Assembly (NCBI RefSeq): GCF_000423665.1
Contig: NZ_AUIK01000001.1
Span: 400,669-464,668 of the forward strand
Source: Solirubrobacter soli DSM 22325
GTDB taxonomy: Bacteria > Actinomycetota > Thermoleophilia > Solirubrobacterales > Solirubrobacteraceae
Direction of reading: 5' to 3'
DNA length: 64,000 nt
Program-made: the position numbers and the translations under genes
In this document: piece by piece, positions 7,008-16,792 of the stretch
Position numbering within the stretch: position 1 is the stretch's first letter
Layout of the letters: the number at the start of each line of letters is the position of its first letter
Notes under the pieces: model-generated
Databases searched by the model: none
Told to the model about the DNA's origin: nothing
The model's input: only the letters and a program-made list of their open reading frames with translations

Positions 7008-8437
7008 ACGTCCGACGGCTCCTCGCCCTCGTCCTGGTCTTCGCCGCCACGCTGCTGGGCGGCTATCTCGCGCTGGTCAGCTATCACGACGAGGATCGCC
7101 TCTCCGTGGGCGAGATCCGGATGTCGATCGACCCGGGCCACAAGGGGGCGCTCGACGTCTACGTGCCGCTGGTCGACTGGGGCGCGCGATTTGAGGCGAT
7201 CCGCGCGCCGATCCGCATCCGCGTCGACCTGCAGACGATCGACCGGACCGTGGCGCAGCAGCTCGCCGAAGGCCAGCAACTCGACGTCCAGCAGGTCCGC
7301 ACCGAGGCCCGCGACGCGCTGGCCGCCTACCTCAAGCGACTGATCGCGCTCGTCGTCGCCGCCGCGCTCCTGCTCGGCCTGCTCGTCGCCTTCGCGATCC
7401 GATCGCGCGTGCCGCGCCTGAGATGGACCTCCCTCCTGGCGATCGTCACGAGCCTCGGCATCGGGGCCGCGCTGATCACCTTGATCCCGCCGCGCGGGGA
7501 GATCTCGGACCCGCAGTACTACGCCCACGGCCCGGACATCCCACGCGCGCTCGAGGCCGTCGAGGCGGCGCGGCGGACGAGCGGCGTCCTCGACCAGGAG
7601 CTCGACGCGCAGCTGGTCGGCCTCGCCCGCCTCGTCGTCGCGCCCGGTCGCCGGCGCAGCCTGAGCAACCAGCCGGTGATCACCGTCGCGAGCGACCTGC
7701 ACAACAACACGGTCGGCCTCGGCGTCCTCGAGCGGCTCTCCAACGGCGGCCCGGTGTTCTTCGTCGGCGACCTGACGGACCGCGGCAGCCAGCTCGAGAC
7801 GTCCCTCGTCAAGCGCGTCGCCCACAGCGGCAAGCCGTTCGTCTTCGTGACCGGCAACCACGACTCCGACTACCTGAGCCGAGCGCTCGCGGGCGAGGGC
7901 GCGATCGTGCTCACGAGAGAAGGCCGCATGCGCGAGGACGGGACGACCGACCATCGCCTGGTCCACACCATCGAAGGCCTGCGGGTCGCGGGCTACGACG
8001 ACCCCTACGAGCGCCGCTCGGCCGAGTCGTTCAAGGATCGCTACAACGCGGCCCCCGACCCCGCCGAACAGGACAAGTTCACGGGCTGGCTGACGCCATT
8101 GATCGGGAAGGTGGACGTCGTGATGGTGCATGAGCCGGCGCTGATCGCGCCCGCCCTGCAGGTCCTCAAGGACAAGCCGCCGGAGAAGCCGCTCGTCTTC
8201 CTGGTCGGCCACACCCACACCGCGGCACTGAACAAGCAGCCCGGCGTGACCGTCATCAACGGCGGTTCCGTCGGCGCGGGTGGCACGGGCAACCTGACCG
8301 AGAAGACGAGCCTCGGCATCGCCCGCTTCGTCTACACGCTCAAGCCCGCCTTCCAGCCGCTGGCGGCGGACCTGGTCTCGATCGACCCGGGCACTGGTTC
8401 AAGCAGCGCCCGGCGGGAGCGCCTCGATCCCGAGTAG
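6926..8437 (+). CDS. Membrane-anchored metallophosphoesterase
   Basis: A 503-residue protein. Three hydrophobic segments are visible at about 31-53, 140-160 and 168-187, with a 90-residue non-membrane stretch between the first two. The calcineurin-like phosphoesterase domain follows (~245-480) with its motifs in order: SDLHNN, GDLTDRG, GNHD, MVHEP and GHTH, which bind two metal ions. The only ATG in frame is at 6926, inside the NUDIX gene; no GTG or TTG occurs between there and the first membrane segment, so the overlap appears real. Probably co-transcribed with the two genes before it. Substrate unknown. Confidence 0.85.
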   Translation: MAGPGFLERRARIGGLPWLKVKARALLNVRRLLALVLVFAATLLGGYLALVSYHDEDRLSVGEIRMSIDPGHKGALDVYVPLVDWGARFEAIRAPIRIRVDLQTIDRTVAQQLAEGQQLDVQQVRTEARDALAAYLKRLIALVVAAALLLGLLVAFAIRSRVPRLRWTSLLAIVTSLGIGAALITLIPPRGEISDPQYYAHGPDIPRALEAVEAARRTSGVLDQELDAQLVGLARLVVAPGRRRSLSNQPVITVASDLHNNTVGLGVLERLSNGGPVFFVGDLTDRGSQLETSLVKRVAHSGKPFVFVTGNHDSDYLSRALAGEGAIVLTREGRMREDGTTDHRLVHTIEGLRVAGYDDPYERRSAESFKDRYNAAPDPAEQDKFTGWLTPLIGKVDVVMVHEPALIAPALQVLKDKPPEKPLVFLVGHTHTAALNKQPGVTVINGGSVGAGGTGNLTEKTSLGIARFVYTLKPAFQPLAADLVSIDPGTGSSSARRERLDPE

Positions 8438-8454
8438 ATAGGGTCAATCCCACG

Positions 8455-9639
8455 TTGTGGGATGAGCTGCTGGAGCTGGACCGCGCCCGTGTGTGGCACC
8501 CGTACGGGCCGATGCCCGCGACGCATGCACCCCTGCCCGTGGTCGAGGCGGAGGGAGTGCGGCTGAGGCTCGCCGACGGCCGCGAGCTGATCGACGGGAT
8601 GGCGTCGTGGTGGTGCGCGATCCACGGCTACCGCCACCCGGTCATCGACGAGGCGATCCAGGACCAGCTCGGCCGGATGGCCCACGTGATGTTCGGCGGC
8701 CTCACCCACGAGAACGCGATCCGGCTCGCCCAGAGACTCACGGACTGGACCGGCCTCGACCACGTCTTCTTCGCCGATTCCGGCTCCGTGTCCGTCGAGG
8801 TCGCCATCAAGCTCGTCCTGCAGTACTGGCACGGGGAACGCCGTCAACTACTCACCTGGCGCGGCGGGTATCACGGGGACACGTTCGGCGCGATGGCGGT
8901 GTGCGACCCCGACGGCGGCATGCACTCGATGTGGAAGGGCACGCTGGCGGAGCACGTCTTCGCCCCGCTGCCGGAATGGACCCCCGAATGGCGGGATGAG
9001 GTCACCCGTCTGTTCGAGACGCACACGCTGGCGGGCGCGATCGTGGAGCCGATCGTGCAGGGTGCGGGCGGCATGCGCTTCCACCCGCCCGAATGCGTAC
9101 AGCACCTCCGTGACCTGTGCGACACGCATGAGGTTCCCCTGATCCTGGACGAGATCGCGACGGGCTTCGGCCGCACCGGGACGCTGTTCGCGGCCGCCGA
9201 GCACGCGGACATCCTCTGCCTCGGCAAGGCTCTGACCGGCGGCTACATGACGCTGGCGGCGACGCTGTGCACGGCGGCGATCGCGGAGCGCCTGAACGGG
9301 CCCCTCATGCACGGACCGACCTTCATGGCCAACCCGCTCGCGACCGCCGCCGCGCTGGCGTCAACCGGCCTTCTCATAGACGGGAGTTGGCGCGCGGAAG
9401 TTGCGCGCATCGAGCGCGGATTGTCAGCCGGCTTGCCGAACGGGCGGGTGAAGGGCGCGATCGGCGTGATCGAGCTCGACCACCCCGTCGACATCGCCAA
9501 AGTCACACGAACAGCGGTCGACCACGGCGTCTGGCTGCGCCCGTTCCGGAACCTGATCTACACGATGCCGCCCTACATCACGTCCGACGAGGACCTGCAG
9601 CGCATCACGGAAGCGATGGTCGCATGCGCATCGTCGTGA
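8455..9639 (+). CDS. bioA: Adenosylmethionine-8-amino-7-oxononanoate aminotransferase
   Basis: A 394-residue PLP-dependent class III aminotransferase that converts KAPA to DAPA with S-adenosylmethionine as amino donor, in biotin synthesis. HPYGPM and [14 protein letters not shown] near the N-terminus are typical of Bio[13 protein letters not shown] holds the PLP-binding Asp232, and [10 protein letters not shown] holds the Schiff-base Lys258. The start is a TTG at 8455, 17 bp after the preceding stop. First gene of bioA-bioD-bioB-bsaP-bioF; its stop overlaps bioD by 16 bp. Confidence 0.95.
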   Translation: MWDELLELDRARVWHPYGPMPATHAPLPVVEAEGVRLRLADGRELIDGMASWWCAIHGYRHPVIDEAIQDQLGRMAHVMFGGLTHENAIRLAQRLTDWTGLDHVFFADSGSVSVEVAIKLVLQYWHGERRQLLTWRGGYHGDTFGAMAVCDPDGGMHSMWKGTLAEHVFAPLPEWTPEWRDEVTRLFETHTLAGAIVEPIVQGAGGMRFHPPECVQHLRDLCDTHEVPLILDEIATGFGRTGTLFAAAEHADILCLGKALTGGYMTLAATLCTAAIAERLNGPLMHGPTFMANPLATAAALASTGLLIDGSWRAEVARIERGLSAGLPNGRVKGAIGVIELDHPVDIAKVTRTAVDHGVWLRPFRNLIYTMPPYITSDEDLQRITEAMVACASS

Positions 9640-10205
9640 CCGGGACCGACACCGGCGTCGGCAAGACGTACGTCTCCGCGGCGCTGTGCGACGAGCACAC
9701 GACCTACGTGAAGGCCGCGCAGACCGGGGATGACGACGACGCGGGAACGGTCGCACGGCTGAGCGGCGCGAAGACGCACACCCTCGCGCACTACCCCGAG
9801 CCGCTCTCGCCCGAGCGCTCCGCAGCGCGTGCGGGTGTCGAGTGCATCACGCCCCGCGAGATCGCCGAGTTCGTCGACGGATTGCAGGGCCGCGTGGTGA
9901 TCGAAGGAGCCGGCGGGCTGCTGGTGCGATTCGGCGACCAGGGGACGATCGCGGACGTCGCGGAGCTGCTGCAAGCACCGATCGTCCTCGCCGTCCGCGC
10001 CGGCCTCGGCACCCTCAACCACACCGCGCTCACGGTCGAGGCCATACGCCATCGAGGGCTCACCCTCCTCGGCCTCGTGATCGGGTCGTGGCCGGCGGAT
10101 CCCGACCTCGCAAGCCGCTGCAACCTCGACGACCTCGCGACCATCGCCCCCGTTCTTGGCAAGCTTCCTGAAGGCCAGGCCCCCAGACTGGAGATCCCCG
10201 CATGA
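9624..10205 (+). CDS. bioD: Dethiobiotin synthetase
   Basis: A 193-residue ATP-dependent carboxylase that closes the ureido ring of dethiobiotin. It opens [21 protein letters not shown], the P-loop of BioD; KAAQTG and [12 protein letters not shown] are the substrate- and metal-binding segments. The ATG at 9624 lies inside the end of bioA, and the stop overlaps the bioB start (ATGA). At 193 residues it is a little short for the family. Confidence 0.95.
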   Translation: MRIVVTGTDTGVGKTYVSAALCDEHTTYVKAAQTGDDDDAGTVARLSGAKTHTLAHYPEPLSPERSAARAGVECITPREIAEFVDGLQGRVVIEGAGGLLVRFGDQGTIADVAELLQAPIVLAVRAGLGTLNHTALTVEAIRHRGLTLLGLVIGSWPADPDLASRCNLDDLATIAPVLGKLPEGQAPRLEIPA

Positions 10206-11191
10206 TCCTCGACATCGCCCGTGAGCAGGTCCTCGAGCAGGGCATCGGCCTGTCCGAGGCGCAGACGCTCGAGGTCCTCCGGCTGCCGGACGAGCGGGTC
10301 GACGACGCGCTCGAGCTCGCCCATGAGGTCCGGATGCGCCACTGCGGGCCTGAGGTGGAGATCGAGGGGATCGTCTCGATCAAGACGGGCGGCTGCCCGG
10401 AGGACTGCCACTTCTGCAGCCAGTCCGGGCGCTTCGAGACGCCGGTCCGCGCCGTCCGGCTGGACATCCCGAGCCTCGTCGAAGCGGCGAGGGAGACGGC
10501 ACGCACGGGCGCGACCGAGTTCTGCATCGTCGCCGCCGTCCGCGGCCCCGACGAGCGCCTGATGGCGCAGGTGCGCGAGGGCGTGAAGGCGATCACCGAC
10601 AACGTCGAGATCAACGTCGCGTGCTCGCTCGGCATCCTCACCCGCGAGCAGGGCGAGGAGCTGCGCGACCTCGGCGTGCACCGCTACAACCACAACCTCG
10701 AGACGGCCCGCAGCCACTTCGGGAACGTCGTCACCACGCACACGTGGGAGGAGCGCTTCGAGACCCTGCAGCTCGTCCGCGAGATGGGCATGGAGGTCTG
10801 CTGCGGCGGGATCATCGGCATGGGCGAGACGCTCGAGCAGCGCGCCGAGCTCGCCGCGCAGTTCGCGGCGCTCGACCCCGACGAGGTCCCGCTGAACTTC
10901 CTCGACCCGCGCCCCGGCACCCCGTTCGCCGACTTCGAGCCGGTGCCCGCGATGGACGCGCTGCGCACGATCGCCGCCTTCCGCCTCGCGCTGCCGCGGA
11001 CGATCCTGCGCTTCGCCGGCGGCCGCGAGCTGACGCTGGGCGACCTCGGGGCCCGCCAGGGCATGGTCGGCGGCATCAACGCGGTGATCGTCGGCAACTA
11101 CCTGACGACGCTCGGCCGCGACCCGCAGGAGGACCTCGACCTGCTCGCCGAGCTGAGCATGCCGGTGAAGGAGCTGAGCAAGACCCTGTGA
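10202..11191 (+). CDS. bioB: Biotin synthase
   Basis: A 329-residue radical-SAM enzyme that inserts sulfur into dethiobiotin. [13 protein letters not shown] carries the CxxxCxxC motif for the SAM-bound [4Fe-4S] cluster. [11 protein letters not shown] and YNHNLETA are typical BioB segments, and [20 protein letters not shown] holds the arginine region near the second cluster. The start overlaps the bioD stop, and the stop overlaps the GTG of the small bsaP gene (GTGA). Confidence 0.96.
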   Translation: MILDIAREQVLEQGIGLSEAQTLEVLRLPDERVDDALELAHEVRMRHCGPEVEIEGIVSIKTGGCPEDCHFCSQSGRFETPVRAVRLDIPSLVEAARETARTGATEFCIVAAVRGPDERLMAQVREGVKAITDNVEINVACSLGILTREQGEELRDLGVHRYNHNLETARSHFGNVVTTHTWEERFETLQLVREMGMEVCCGGIIGMGETLEQRAELAAQFAALDPDEVPLNFLDPRPGTPFADFEPVPAMDALRTIAAFRLALPRTILRFAGGRELTLGDLGARQGMVGGINAVIVGNYLTTLGRDPQEDLDLLAELSMPVKELSKTL

Positions 11192-11349
11192 CGTACTGCG
11201 CGGGCTGCGGGAAGGACGCGATCGGCGATCACAGCGGCTGTCTGAAGCCGCTCGACCCGCCCCGCTTCTGCACGACCTGCGGCCGCAAGCTGAAGGTGCA
11301 GGTGCTGCCGACCGGCTACCGGGCCGAATGCGTCCGCTGCCCGACATAG
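11188..11349 (+). CDS. bsaP: Biotin synthase auxiliary protein BsaP
   Basis: A 53-residue zinc-ribbon-like protein starting at a GTG that overlaps the bioB stop. The C-terminal half, [20 protein letters not shown] followed by [10 protein letters not shown], closely resembles the small protein encoded after bioB in mycobacteria (PPRFC-x2-CGR-x-V-V-Q-V-x-P-x-G), which is reported to support biotin synthase, probably through its iron-sulfur clusters. An additional CAGCGK pair stands at the N-terminus. Its place between bioB and bioF, with overlaps on both sides, supports the assignment. The next gene starts 22 bp before its stop. Confidence 0.85.
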   Translation: MTYCAGCGKDAIGDHSGCLKPLDPPRFCTTCGRKLKVQVLPTGYRAECVRCPT

Positions 11350-12437
11350 ACCCCGCCCTGCACCGGACGCTGCGCACGATCGAATCCGCGCAGGGCCCGA
11401 CGGTCACGCTCGACGGGCGCGAGGTGCTCCACCTGTGCTCGAACGACTACCTGGGCCTGGCGGGTGACCCACGCGTCGCGCAAGCGGCGGCCGAAGCAGC
11501 GCAGCGCTGGGGCTCCGGCGCCGGTGCCTCGCCCCTCGTCAGCGGCCACATGGGCATCCACGTCGAGCTCGAGCAGCGGCTGGCCGAGCTCAAGGGCACC
11601 GAGGCGTGCGTGCTCTTCGGCTCCGGCTTCCTGGCCAACATGGGCGTGATCGCGGCGCTTGCGACCGACGGCGTCGTCGCATCCGACGCTCTCAACCACG
11701 CCTCGATCGTCGACGGCTGCCGGCTCGCCCGCGCGCAGACGCTCGTCTACCCCCACGGGGAGGTCCCGGAGCAAGCCGACGTCATCGTCACCGACGCCGT
11801 CTTCAGCATGGACGGCGACATCGCCGACCTGACCGCGCTGGTGGAGACCGGCGCCCGCGTGATCGTCGACGAGGCACACGCGACCGGCGTGATCGGCCCA
11901 AGCGGACGCGGGCTCGTCCACGAGCTCGGCCTGCAGCACGACGTCATCACGATCGGCACCCTCGGCAAGGCGCTCGGTTCCTACGGCGCGTTCGTCTGCT
12001 GCGACGCCAAGACCGCCGACGTGCTCGTCAACCGCGCCCGCACGCTCATCTACAGCACCGCGCTCCCGCCGCCGAGCGTCGGCGCCGCGATCAAGGCCCT
12101 GGAGCTCATGCCCGAACGGGTCCCGCTCCTGCACGAGAACGCCCGCACGCTTCGAGCCATGCTCGGCGTCGAGGTCAACGACATGCCGATCGTCCCGCTC
12201 GTCTTCGGCACGCCCGAGGCCGCGCTCGACGCCAGCGCGAAAGCCCTCCAACAGGGCGTCTTCGCCCAGGCGATCCGCCCGCCCACGGTCCCGCGAGGGA
12301 CCTCCCGGCTGCGCCTGGTCGCCACCGCCGCCCATCGCGACCTCTCCGTTTATGAGAACGTTATGAACGAGTTGGGCTATGCTGTGCGGCGAAGGGAAGT
12401 AGTCCCAACGGGTGACGTACGTCAACACGGCCGATAA
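11328..12437 (+). CDS. bioF: 8-amino-7-oxononanoate synthase
   Basis: A 369-residue PLP enzyme of the alpha-oxoamine synthase family that condenses pimeloyl thioester with L-alanine to KAPA. LCSNDYLGLAGDP, the DEAHATGVIGPSGRG loop with the PLP-binding Asp, and TIGTLGKALGSYGAF with Lys214 are all present. The protein proper ends near MNELGYAV; the last ~17 codons are a charged tail that lies inside the Mn2+ riboswitch of the next gene. The start overlaps bsaP. Confidence 0.95.
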   Translation: MRPLPDIDPALHRTLRTIESAQGPTVTLDGREVLHLCSNDYLGLAGDPRVAQAAAEAAQRWGSGAGASPLVSGHMGIHVELEQRLAELKGTEACVLFGSGFLANMGVIAALATDGVVASDALNHASIVDGCRLARAQTLVYPHGEVPEQADVIVTDAVFSMDGDIADLTALVETGARVIVDEAHATGVIGPSGRGLVHELGLQHDVITIGTLGKALGSYGAFVCCDAKTADVLVNRARTLIYSTALPPPSVGAAIKALELMPERVPLLHENARTLRAMLGVEVNDMPIVPLVFGTPEAALDASAKALQQGVFAQAIRPPTVPRGTSRLRLVATAAHRDLSVYENVMNELGYAVRRREVVPTGDVRQHGR

Positions 12438-12484
12438 CGGCCCGGCGTCACCGGCCTGAAGCCAGGCGGACGAAACCTTCTCCA
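12389..12484 (+). promoter_or_regulatory. yybP-ykoY (manganese) riboswitch
   Basis: The 5' strand GAAGGGAAGTAGTCCC and the 3' strand GGCGGACGAAACCTTC are the two conserved arms of the yybP-ykoY aptamer; GAAGG (12391-12395) pairs with CCTTC (12476-12480). Between them are the central helices (GGTGAC.../...GTCACC) and the GGCCTGAAGCC hairpin. This class binds Mn2+ and activates manganese exporters, including TerC-family genes, and a TerC gene starts 20 bp downstream. Unusually, the 5' half overlaps the last codons of bioF. Confidence 0.85.
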
Positions 12485-12504
12485 CCTACCCAGGAGAAGA
12501 CCCC

Positions 12505-13470
12505 TTGCTACTCGCCGCTGCCGCCGAAGCCGACAAGCTCAACCTCGACATCTCGATCGGGATGTGGGGCATCCTCGCGGCCGTCATCGTCGTCATGCTC
12601 GCGTTCGACCTGTTCGTCTATGCACGCGGGCACATCCCGAGCGTGCGCGAGAACTCCCTGTGGTCGATCGGGTGGATCCTGGTCGCCCTGGCGTTCGGCG
12701 CGGTCTTCTGGGCGTGGCAGGGTTCGGAGGCCGGCTCGCAGTACCTCGCGGGCTATCTGCTGGAGCGTTCGCTCTCGCTCGACAACATCTTCGTCTTCGC
12801 GGTGATCCTGAGCTACTTCGCGGTGCCCGGGGAGAAGGTCCAGGGCAAGGTCCTCGCGTGGGGCATCATCCTCGCGCTCGGCCTGCGGCTGATCTTCATC
12901 ATGATCGGCGCGGCGCTGCTGGACGCCTTCCACATCACGTTCTACGCGTTCGGCGCGATCCTGCTCTACACCGCGTACAAGCTCGCCCGCCACGACGACA
13001 CCGAGATCGAGCCCGAGCACAACCCGCTGCTCAAGCAGCTCCGCAAGCGGGTGACGATCACCGACGACTACGACGGCGACAAGCTGTTCACGAAGGCCAA
13101 CGGCAAGCGAGTCGCCACGCCGCTGCTCGCGGTCTTCATCGTGATCGCGTCGACGGACATCCTGTTCGCGGTCGACTCGATCCCCGCGATCTTCGCCATC
13201 ACCCAGGAGTCGTTCATCGTCTTCGCGGCCAACGCGTTCGCGCTGATCGGCCTGCGGGCGCTCTACTTCCTGCTCGTCGGGCTGATGGACCGCTTCGTCT
13301 ACCTGACGCAGGGGCTCGCGTTCATCCTCGCGTTCATCGGCGCCAAGATGCTGCTGATCGACGTCTGGCACATCCCGATCTGGCTCTCGCTGTCGGTGAT
13401 CGTGGGCACGCTCGCGGCGACCGCGGTGCTGTCTATGCGGGCAGAGCCGAAGGCGCACACTCCGGCATAG
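12505..13470 (+). CDS. TerC-family integral membrane protein, probable Mn2+ exporter
   Basis: A 321-residue membrane protein with about eight to nine hydrophobic helices. The TerC hallmarks are LSLDNIFVFAVI near helix 3 and FAVDSIPAIFAIT in the second half, whose acidic residues form the presumed metal site. The start is a TTG at 12505 preceded at 8 bp by AGGAGAAG. The Mn2+ riboswitch directly upstream supports a role in manganese efflux or metallation of exported proteins, rather than tellurite resistance. Its 3' end overlaps the convergent C45 peptidase gene by 38 bp. Confidence 0.92.
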   Translation: MLLAAAAEADKLNLDISIGMWGILAAVIVVMLAFDLFVYARGHIPSVRENSLWSIGWILVALAFGAVFWAWQGSEAGSQYLAGYLLERSLSLDNIFVFAVILSYFAVPGEKVQGKVLAWGIILALGLRLIFIMIGAALLDAFHITFYAFGAILLYTAYKLARHDDTEIEPEHNPLLKQLRKRVTITDDYDGDKLFTKANGKRVATPLLAVFIVIASTDILFAVDSIPAIFAITQESFIVFAANAFALIGLRALYFLLVGLMDRFVYLTQGLAFILAFIGAKMLLIDVWHIPIWLSLSVIVGTLAATAVLSMRAEPKAHTPA

Positions 13471-14437
13471 CGATCTGCACGTGCTCGTGCGTGCACGGCT
13501 GGCCCGCCGCGACGTGGAACCGGCGGGCCGCCAGGTTCATCACGACTGACGCGACCGTCTCGGTCCGATCCGCCCACGGCTCGCTCGGATCGACGTGACG
13601 GCAGACGCCCTTCGGGTGCGACTCGTGGCTGCGCAGCGCATCCAGCAGCGGCTGGCTGCGGACCACGTCCAGCCGCGGGAGCGTGCTCGGGGACTCCTCC
13701 GGCGTGGTGTCGTGGCCGCTGCGCGGGGCGACGAGGAAGTGGTTGGTGTGGGCGCCGACCTGACCGCGGATGACGTTGGCGCCGCCGGGGTTGAGCTCGA
13801 TGCTGGCGACGTCGTTGGGCTGCGCGACGGTGACCGCCGAACTGGCGCTCGTGCGAGCGCCCGTGAGCAGCGTGACGGCGTCGTCGACCGTCCGGCACGT
13901 CTGCAGCGTCTGCCGCAGCAGGAGGTGGATCGGCGTGCCGTCCAGGCCGCCGTCGGCGGTCGTGTTGAGGAGGTTCAGGCAGACGCCGAGCCCGGCGTCG
14001 TTGAGACCGATCTTGGCCAGGATGCCCGCCTCGGTGAGCGTCGCGAACCAGCCGTGCTCGTGCTCGACGATCCAGACGACCGTCGAGGCCGCCGCGTCCG
14101 GATGCCAGTCCCAGTTCTGGGCGAGCAGCCCGCCGGCGCCGACCACCGAGCACTCCGTCGGGCCCTGGCCGGCCAGGATCTCGGTGCGGGCGTTGGCGGC
14201 GCGCAGCTCGAGCTCGTCGAGCCCCGATCCGGTCGCGATGCCCCTGATCTCCTCGTCGGCCTCAGGCGTGAGCCGGACCTTCGAACCCTCGATGCGGGCG
14301 TTGACGCCGGCCGTCTCCGCGAACATCCGGCGGTAGAGCGCGAGCGTGTTGGCGATGGGAGCGGCCTGCGCGCGCCCGAACGCCTCACCGCGCTCGTAGG
14401 GCGTGCGCTCGCTCGAGCGGTGGACGGGGAATGTCAT
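13433..14437 (-). CDS. C45-family peptidase / acyltransferase-like Ntn hydrolase
   Basis: A 334-residue protein related to isopenicillin-N acyltransferase (peptidase family C45). Cys96 in GPTECSVVGAGG is the expected autocatalytic nucleophile, with the typical LAQNWDWHP strand after it and TNHFL further on. No signal peptide is seen. The ATG at 14437 overlaps the stop of the polysaccharide deacetylase gene (ATGA), so the two are coupled. The physiological substrate, an amide or peptide, is unknown. Confidence 0.85.
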   Translation of the reverse strand: MTFPVHRSSERTPYERGEAFGRAQAAPIANTLALYRRMFAETAGVNARIEGSKVRLTPEADEEIRGIATGSGLDELELRAANARTEILAGQGPTECSVVGAGGLLAQNWDWHPDAAASTVVWIVEHEHGWFATLTEAGILAKIGLNDAGLGVCLNLLNTTADGGLDGTPIHLLLRQTLQTCRTVDDAVTLLTGARTSASSAVTVAQPNDVASIELNPGGANVIRGQVGAHTNHFLVAPRSGHDTTPEESPSTLPRLDVVRSQPLLDALRSHESHPKGVCRHVDPSEPWADRTETVASVVMNLAARRFHVAAGQPCTHEHVQIAMPECAPSALPA

Positions 14438-15225
14438 CCCACCACGAAGGCTGCCACATCCTCGTGACGGGCGAACCACACCTTCGCCTTCGCCTTCATC
14501 GCCACGATCAGCCCATCCAGCAGCTGTGCGCGGTAGCCGCGCCCGATCACCTCCGGGTGCATCGTGTACGTGATGTGACGCCGATCCTCGAGCGCCGAGT
14601 CGAACTCGCGCAGCCAGGTGTCCAGGAACGCCTCCGGCGCGGTGAACGCGTCCCCGCGCCCCGGCTTCCAGTGCAGGTGCGGCCAGTCGTCGAGGCTCCA
14701 GTGCACCGGCAGCTCGAGCAGCCCGTCGTAGAGATAGGGCCGGTCGTCGCCCATGAGGCTCGAGTCGTAGCCGAACCCATAGTGCTTGAGCAGGTTCAGG
14801 GTCTCCGGCGTGAGCTCCCAGCTCGGGCTGCGGTAGCCCTTCGGCGTGACACCCAGGCGACCCCGGAGCGCCCGGATCCCCTTGTCGATCTCCTCCTCCT
14901 GCTCGAACGGCGAGATCGCGTCGCTCTGCTTGTGCAGGTAGCCGTGGTGGCCGATCTCATGCCCGTCCTCGATCACGGCCTCGATCGCCCGCGTGTGGCG
15001 CTCGGCGGTGTCGCCGGGCACGTAGAACGTGCCCTTGATGTCGTGTCTGCCCAGGATCTCGAGGATCCGCGGCAGCCCGCGCGTGACCCCGAAGCGGCCC
15101 TCGCTCAGCGTGCTCAGGCGGCCGGCGTAGGCGGGATCGCTGCCCAGCCACCCCGACTCGGCGTCCACGTCGAAGGTCAGCGAGACCGCCACCTCCGCCT
15201 GATCCGGCCAATCCGATCGCATCAT
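14434..15225 (-). CDS. Polysaccharide deacetylase-family protein
   Basis: A 263-residue NodB-fold (carbohydrate esterase 4) protein. SLTFDVDAES gives the first motif (catalytic base and metal Asp), GHEIGHHGYLH the metal-binding His pair, and GYRSPSWELT the third motif. There is no signal peptide, so the substrate may be an intracellular amide, as in allantoinase- or PgdA-like branches. The start is at MMRSDWPDQ (15225, or 15222); the open frame upstream runs into the divergent gene. It is the first gene of a pair with the C45 hydrolase. Confidence 0.85.
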   Translation of the reverse strand: MMRSDWPDQAEVAVSLTFDVDAESGWLGSDPAYAGRLSTLSEGRFGVTRGLPRILEILGRHDIKGTFYVPGDTAERHTRAIEAVIEDGHEIGHHGYLHKQSDAISPFEQEEEIDKGIRALRGRLGVTPKGYRSPSWELTPETLNLLKHYGFGYDSSLMGDDRPYLYDGLLELPVHWSLDDWPHLHWKPGRGDAFTAPEAFLDTWLREFDSALEDRRHITYTMHPEVIGRGYRAQLLDGLIVAMKAKAKVWFARHEDVAAFVVG

Positions 15226-15265
15226 CCGGTTGCAAATCCTCCCGAGAACTGGAAGTTTGCCGGAC

Positions 15266-16792
15266 GTGGGGGGCATTCGGTTGTGGGCGGCGTCGGCCGT
15301 CATCCTCTTCGCCATGCCGGTGGCCGTTGCGCACGCCGGCACCTATGACGTCCGGTCCTGCGGCGCCAATTCGCCGCAGGCGTTCACGGTCGCCAACGAG
15401 AGCCCACAGACGATCGCGAGCGGGACCGTGTGCCCGCAGAGCGGCTCGCGGCTGCTGAGCGGGATGTACGCGGGCGTCATGAGCTCGGGCTTCACGTTGG
15501 CCCGCGCCGGCGCCTCGTGGACGATCGCCGCGCCCGCCGGCCTGACGTTGCAGCGGCTGGACCTCAAGCGCTCGCTCGGGCGGGTCAGCTCGTCCTGGTA
15601 CGTGACGGCGTCGACCCCGGCGAAGGTCCTCGAAGCGTGCGACCAGGGCGACCCCGCGACCTGCCGGCTCGGCAACGCCGGAGGCGAGATCACGGCCTAC
15701 ACCGACCTGAACGCGCCGTCGGTGACGTTCCGGCTCGAATGCCACCCGCCGGAGGAGGACCTCGCGTGCGTCGGCCGCAACAGCACGCAGGCGTGGGTCG
15801 CCATCTACAACGCCACCGCCCGCGTCAACGACCCCGCCCCGCCGGTGTTCGAGCCGCTCGGCCTCGCGCCCGGCTGGCACAGCGGCATCGAGCCGCTGAC
15901 GGTCGCGGCCGCCGACCCGAGCGGGATCAAGTCATTGAGCGTCTCGGCCGGCACCACCTCGCTCGTCGAGCGCAAGCAGACCTGCGACTACACGCGCATG
16001 CAGCCCTGTCCGGCGAGCGCGCGCGAGTCGCTGTCGATCGACACGACCAAGCTCGCCGACGGGACGTACCCGGTGAAGGCCGTCGCCACCGACGCGGCCG
16101 ACCAGGCGGCGGCCGCCACGACCGAGCTCAGGATCGACCGGCGCGCGCCGGCGGCCCCGCAAGCGCTCGCCGTCCAGAGTGAGGCGGACGGCACGACGGC
16201 GTTCGTCTGGACCAACCCCGACCAGGGGACGGCGGCGCCGATCGCCGCCGCCCACTACGAGGTGTGCGGCACCGCGTGCGTCGAGGGAGTGGCCACCGGG
16301 CCCGCGATCGCTCGACTCGACTCCGTCGTCCTCCCCGCCGGCTCGAACCTCGTGCGCGTGTGGCTCGAGGACCAGGCCGGGAACGCGGACCGCGCGAACG
16401 CCGCGACCCTGACGGTCGACCCGTCCATCGTCAGCGCGCCACGGCCGATCGACCTCAACCCGCCGGTCTTCGCCGCCGGCGCCGCGCCCGCCTTCCGCGT
16501 CACGAGCGCGCGCCGCAGCGGGTCGACGCTGACGCTGAGCGGGACGATCGCCAAGGCGGCGACCGCGCGGATCACCGCCAAGGTGACGCACGGCCGCGCC
16601 TCGGTCACCGCTCAGGCGAAGCCGAAGAACGGCCGCTGGACCGTCAAGCTCAAGCTGAGCTCTGCGTTGCGCCGCTCGAGCGCGCTGTCGGCGACGCTCA
16701 CGTTCGCCGGTCAGACCGCCTTCCGCGGCTCGACCATCCGCCGCCAGCTCACGAAGCGGCCACGGACGGACGAGTTCCGCATCAAGGCTTAG
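15266..16792 (+). CDS. Secreted protein with Ig-like repeats, function unknown
   Basis: About 508 residues. A signal peptide (IRLWAASAVILFAMPVAVAHA) precedes a cysteine-containing N-terminal domain opening GTYDVRSC that resembles concanavalin-like domains seen in secreted actinobacterial proteins. Then come Ig/fibronectin-like segments (DPSGIKSLSVSAG...DGTYPVKAVATDAADQ) and a basic C-terminal beta domain. The GTG at 15266 is preferred because GGAAG lies 10 bp upstream; TTG codons at 15230 and 15257 are alternatives. The stop overlaps the convergent GGDEF-EAL gene. I cannot assign a function. Confidence 0.75.
   Translation: MGGIRLWAASAVILFAMPVAVAHAGTYDVRSCGANSPQAFTVANESPQTIASGTVCPQSGSRLLSGMYAGVMSSGFTLARAGASWTIAAPAGLTLQRLDLKRSLGRVSSSWYVTASTPAKVLEACDQGDPATCRLGNAGGEITAYTDLNAPSVTFRLECHPPEEDLACVGRNSTQAWVAIYNATARVNDPAPPVFEPLGLAPGWHSGIEPLTVAAADPSGIKSLSVSAGTTSLVERKQTCDYTRMQPCPASARESLSIDTTKLADGTYPVKAVATDAADQAAAATTELRIDRRAPAAPQALAVQSEADGTTAFVWTNPDQGTAAPIAAAHYEVCGTACVEGVATGPAIARLDSVVLPAGSNLVRVWLEDQAGNADRANAATLTVDPSIVSAPRPIDLNPPVFAAGAAPAFRVTSARRSGSTLTLSGTIAKAATARITAKVTHGRASVTAQAKPKNGRWTVKLKLSSALRRSSALSATLTFAGQTAFRGSTIRRQLTKRPRTDEFRIKA

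Noticed and set aside
13595..15348. Plus-strand open frames opposite the C45 peptidase and deacetylase genes
   Set aside because: Shadow translations; the minus-strand genes have catalytic motifs and a coupled ATGA junction.
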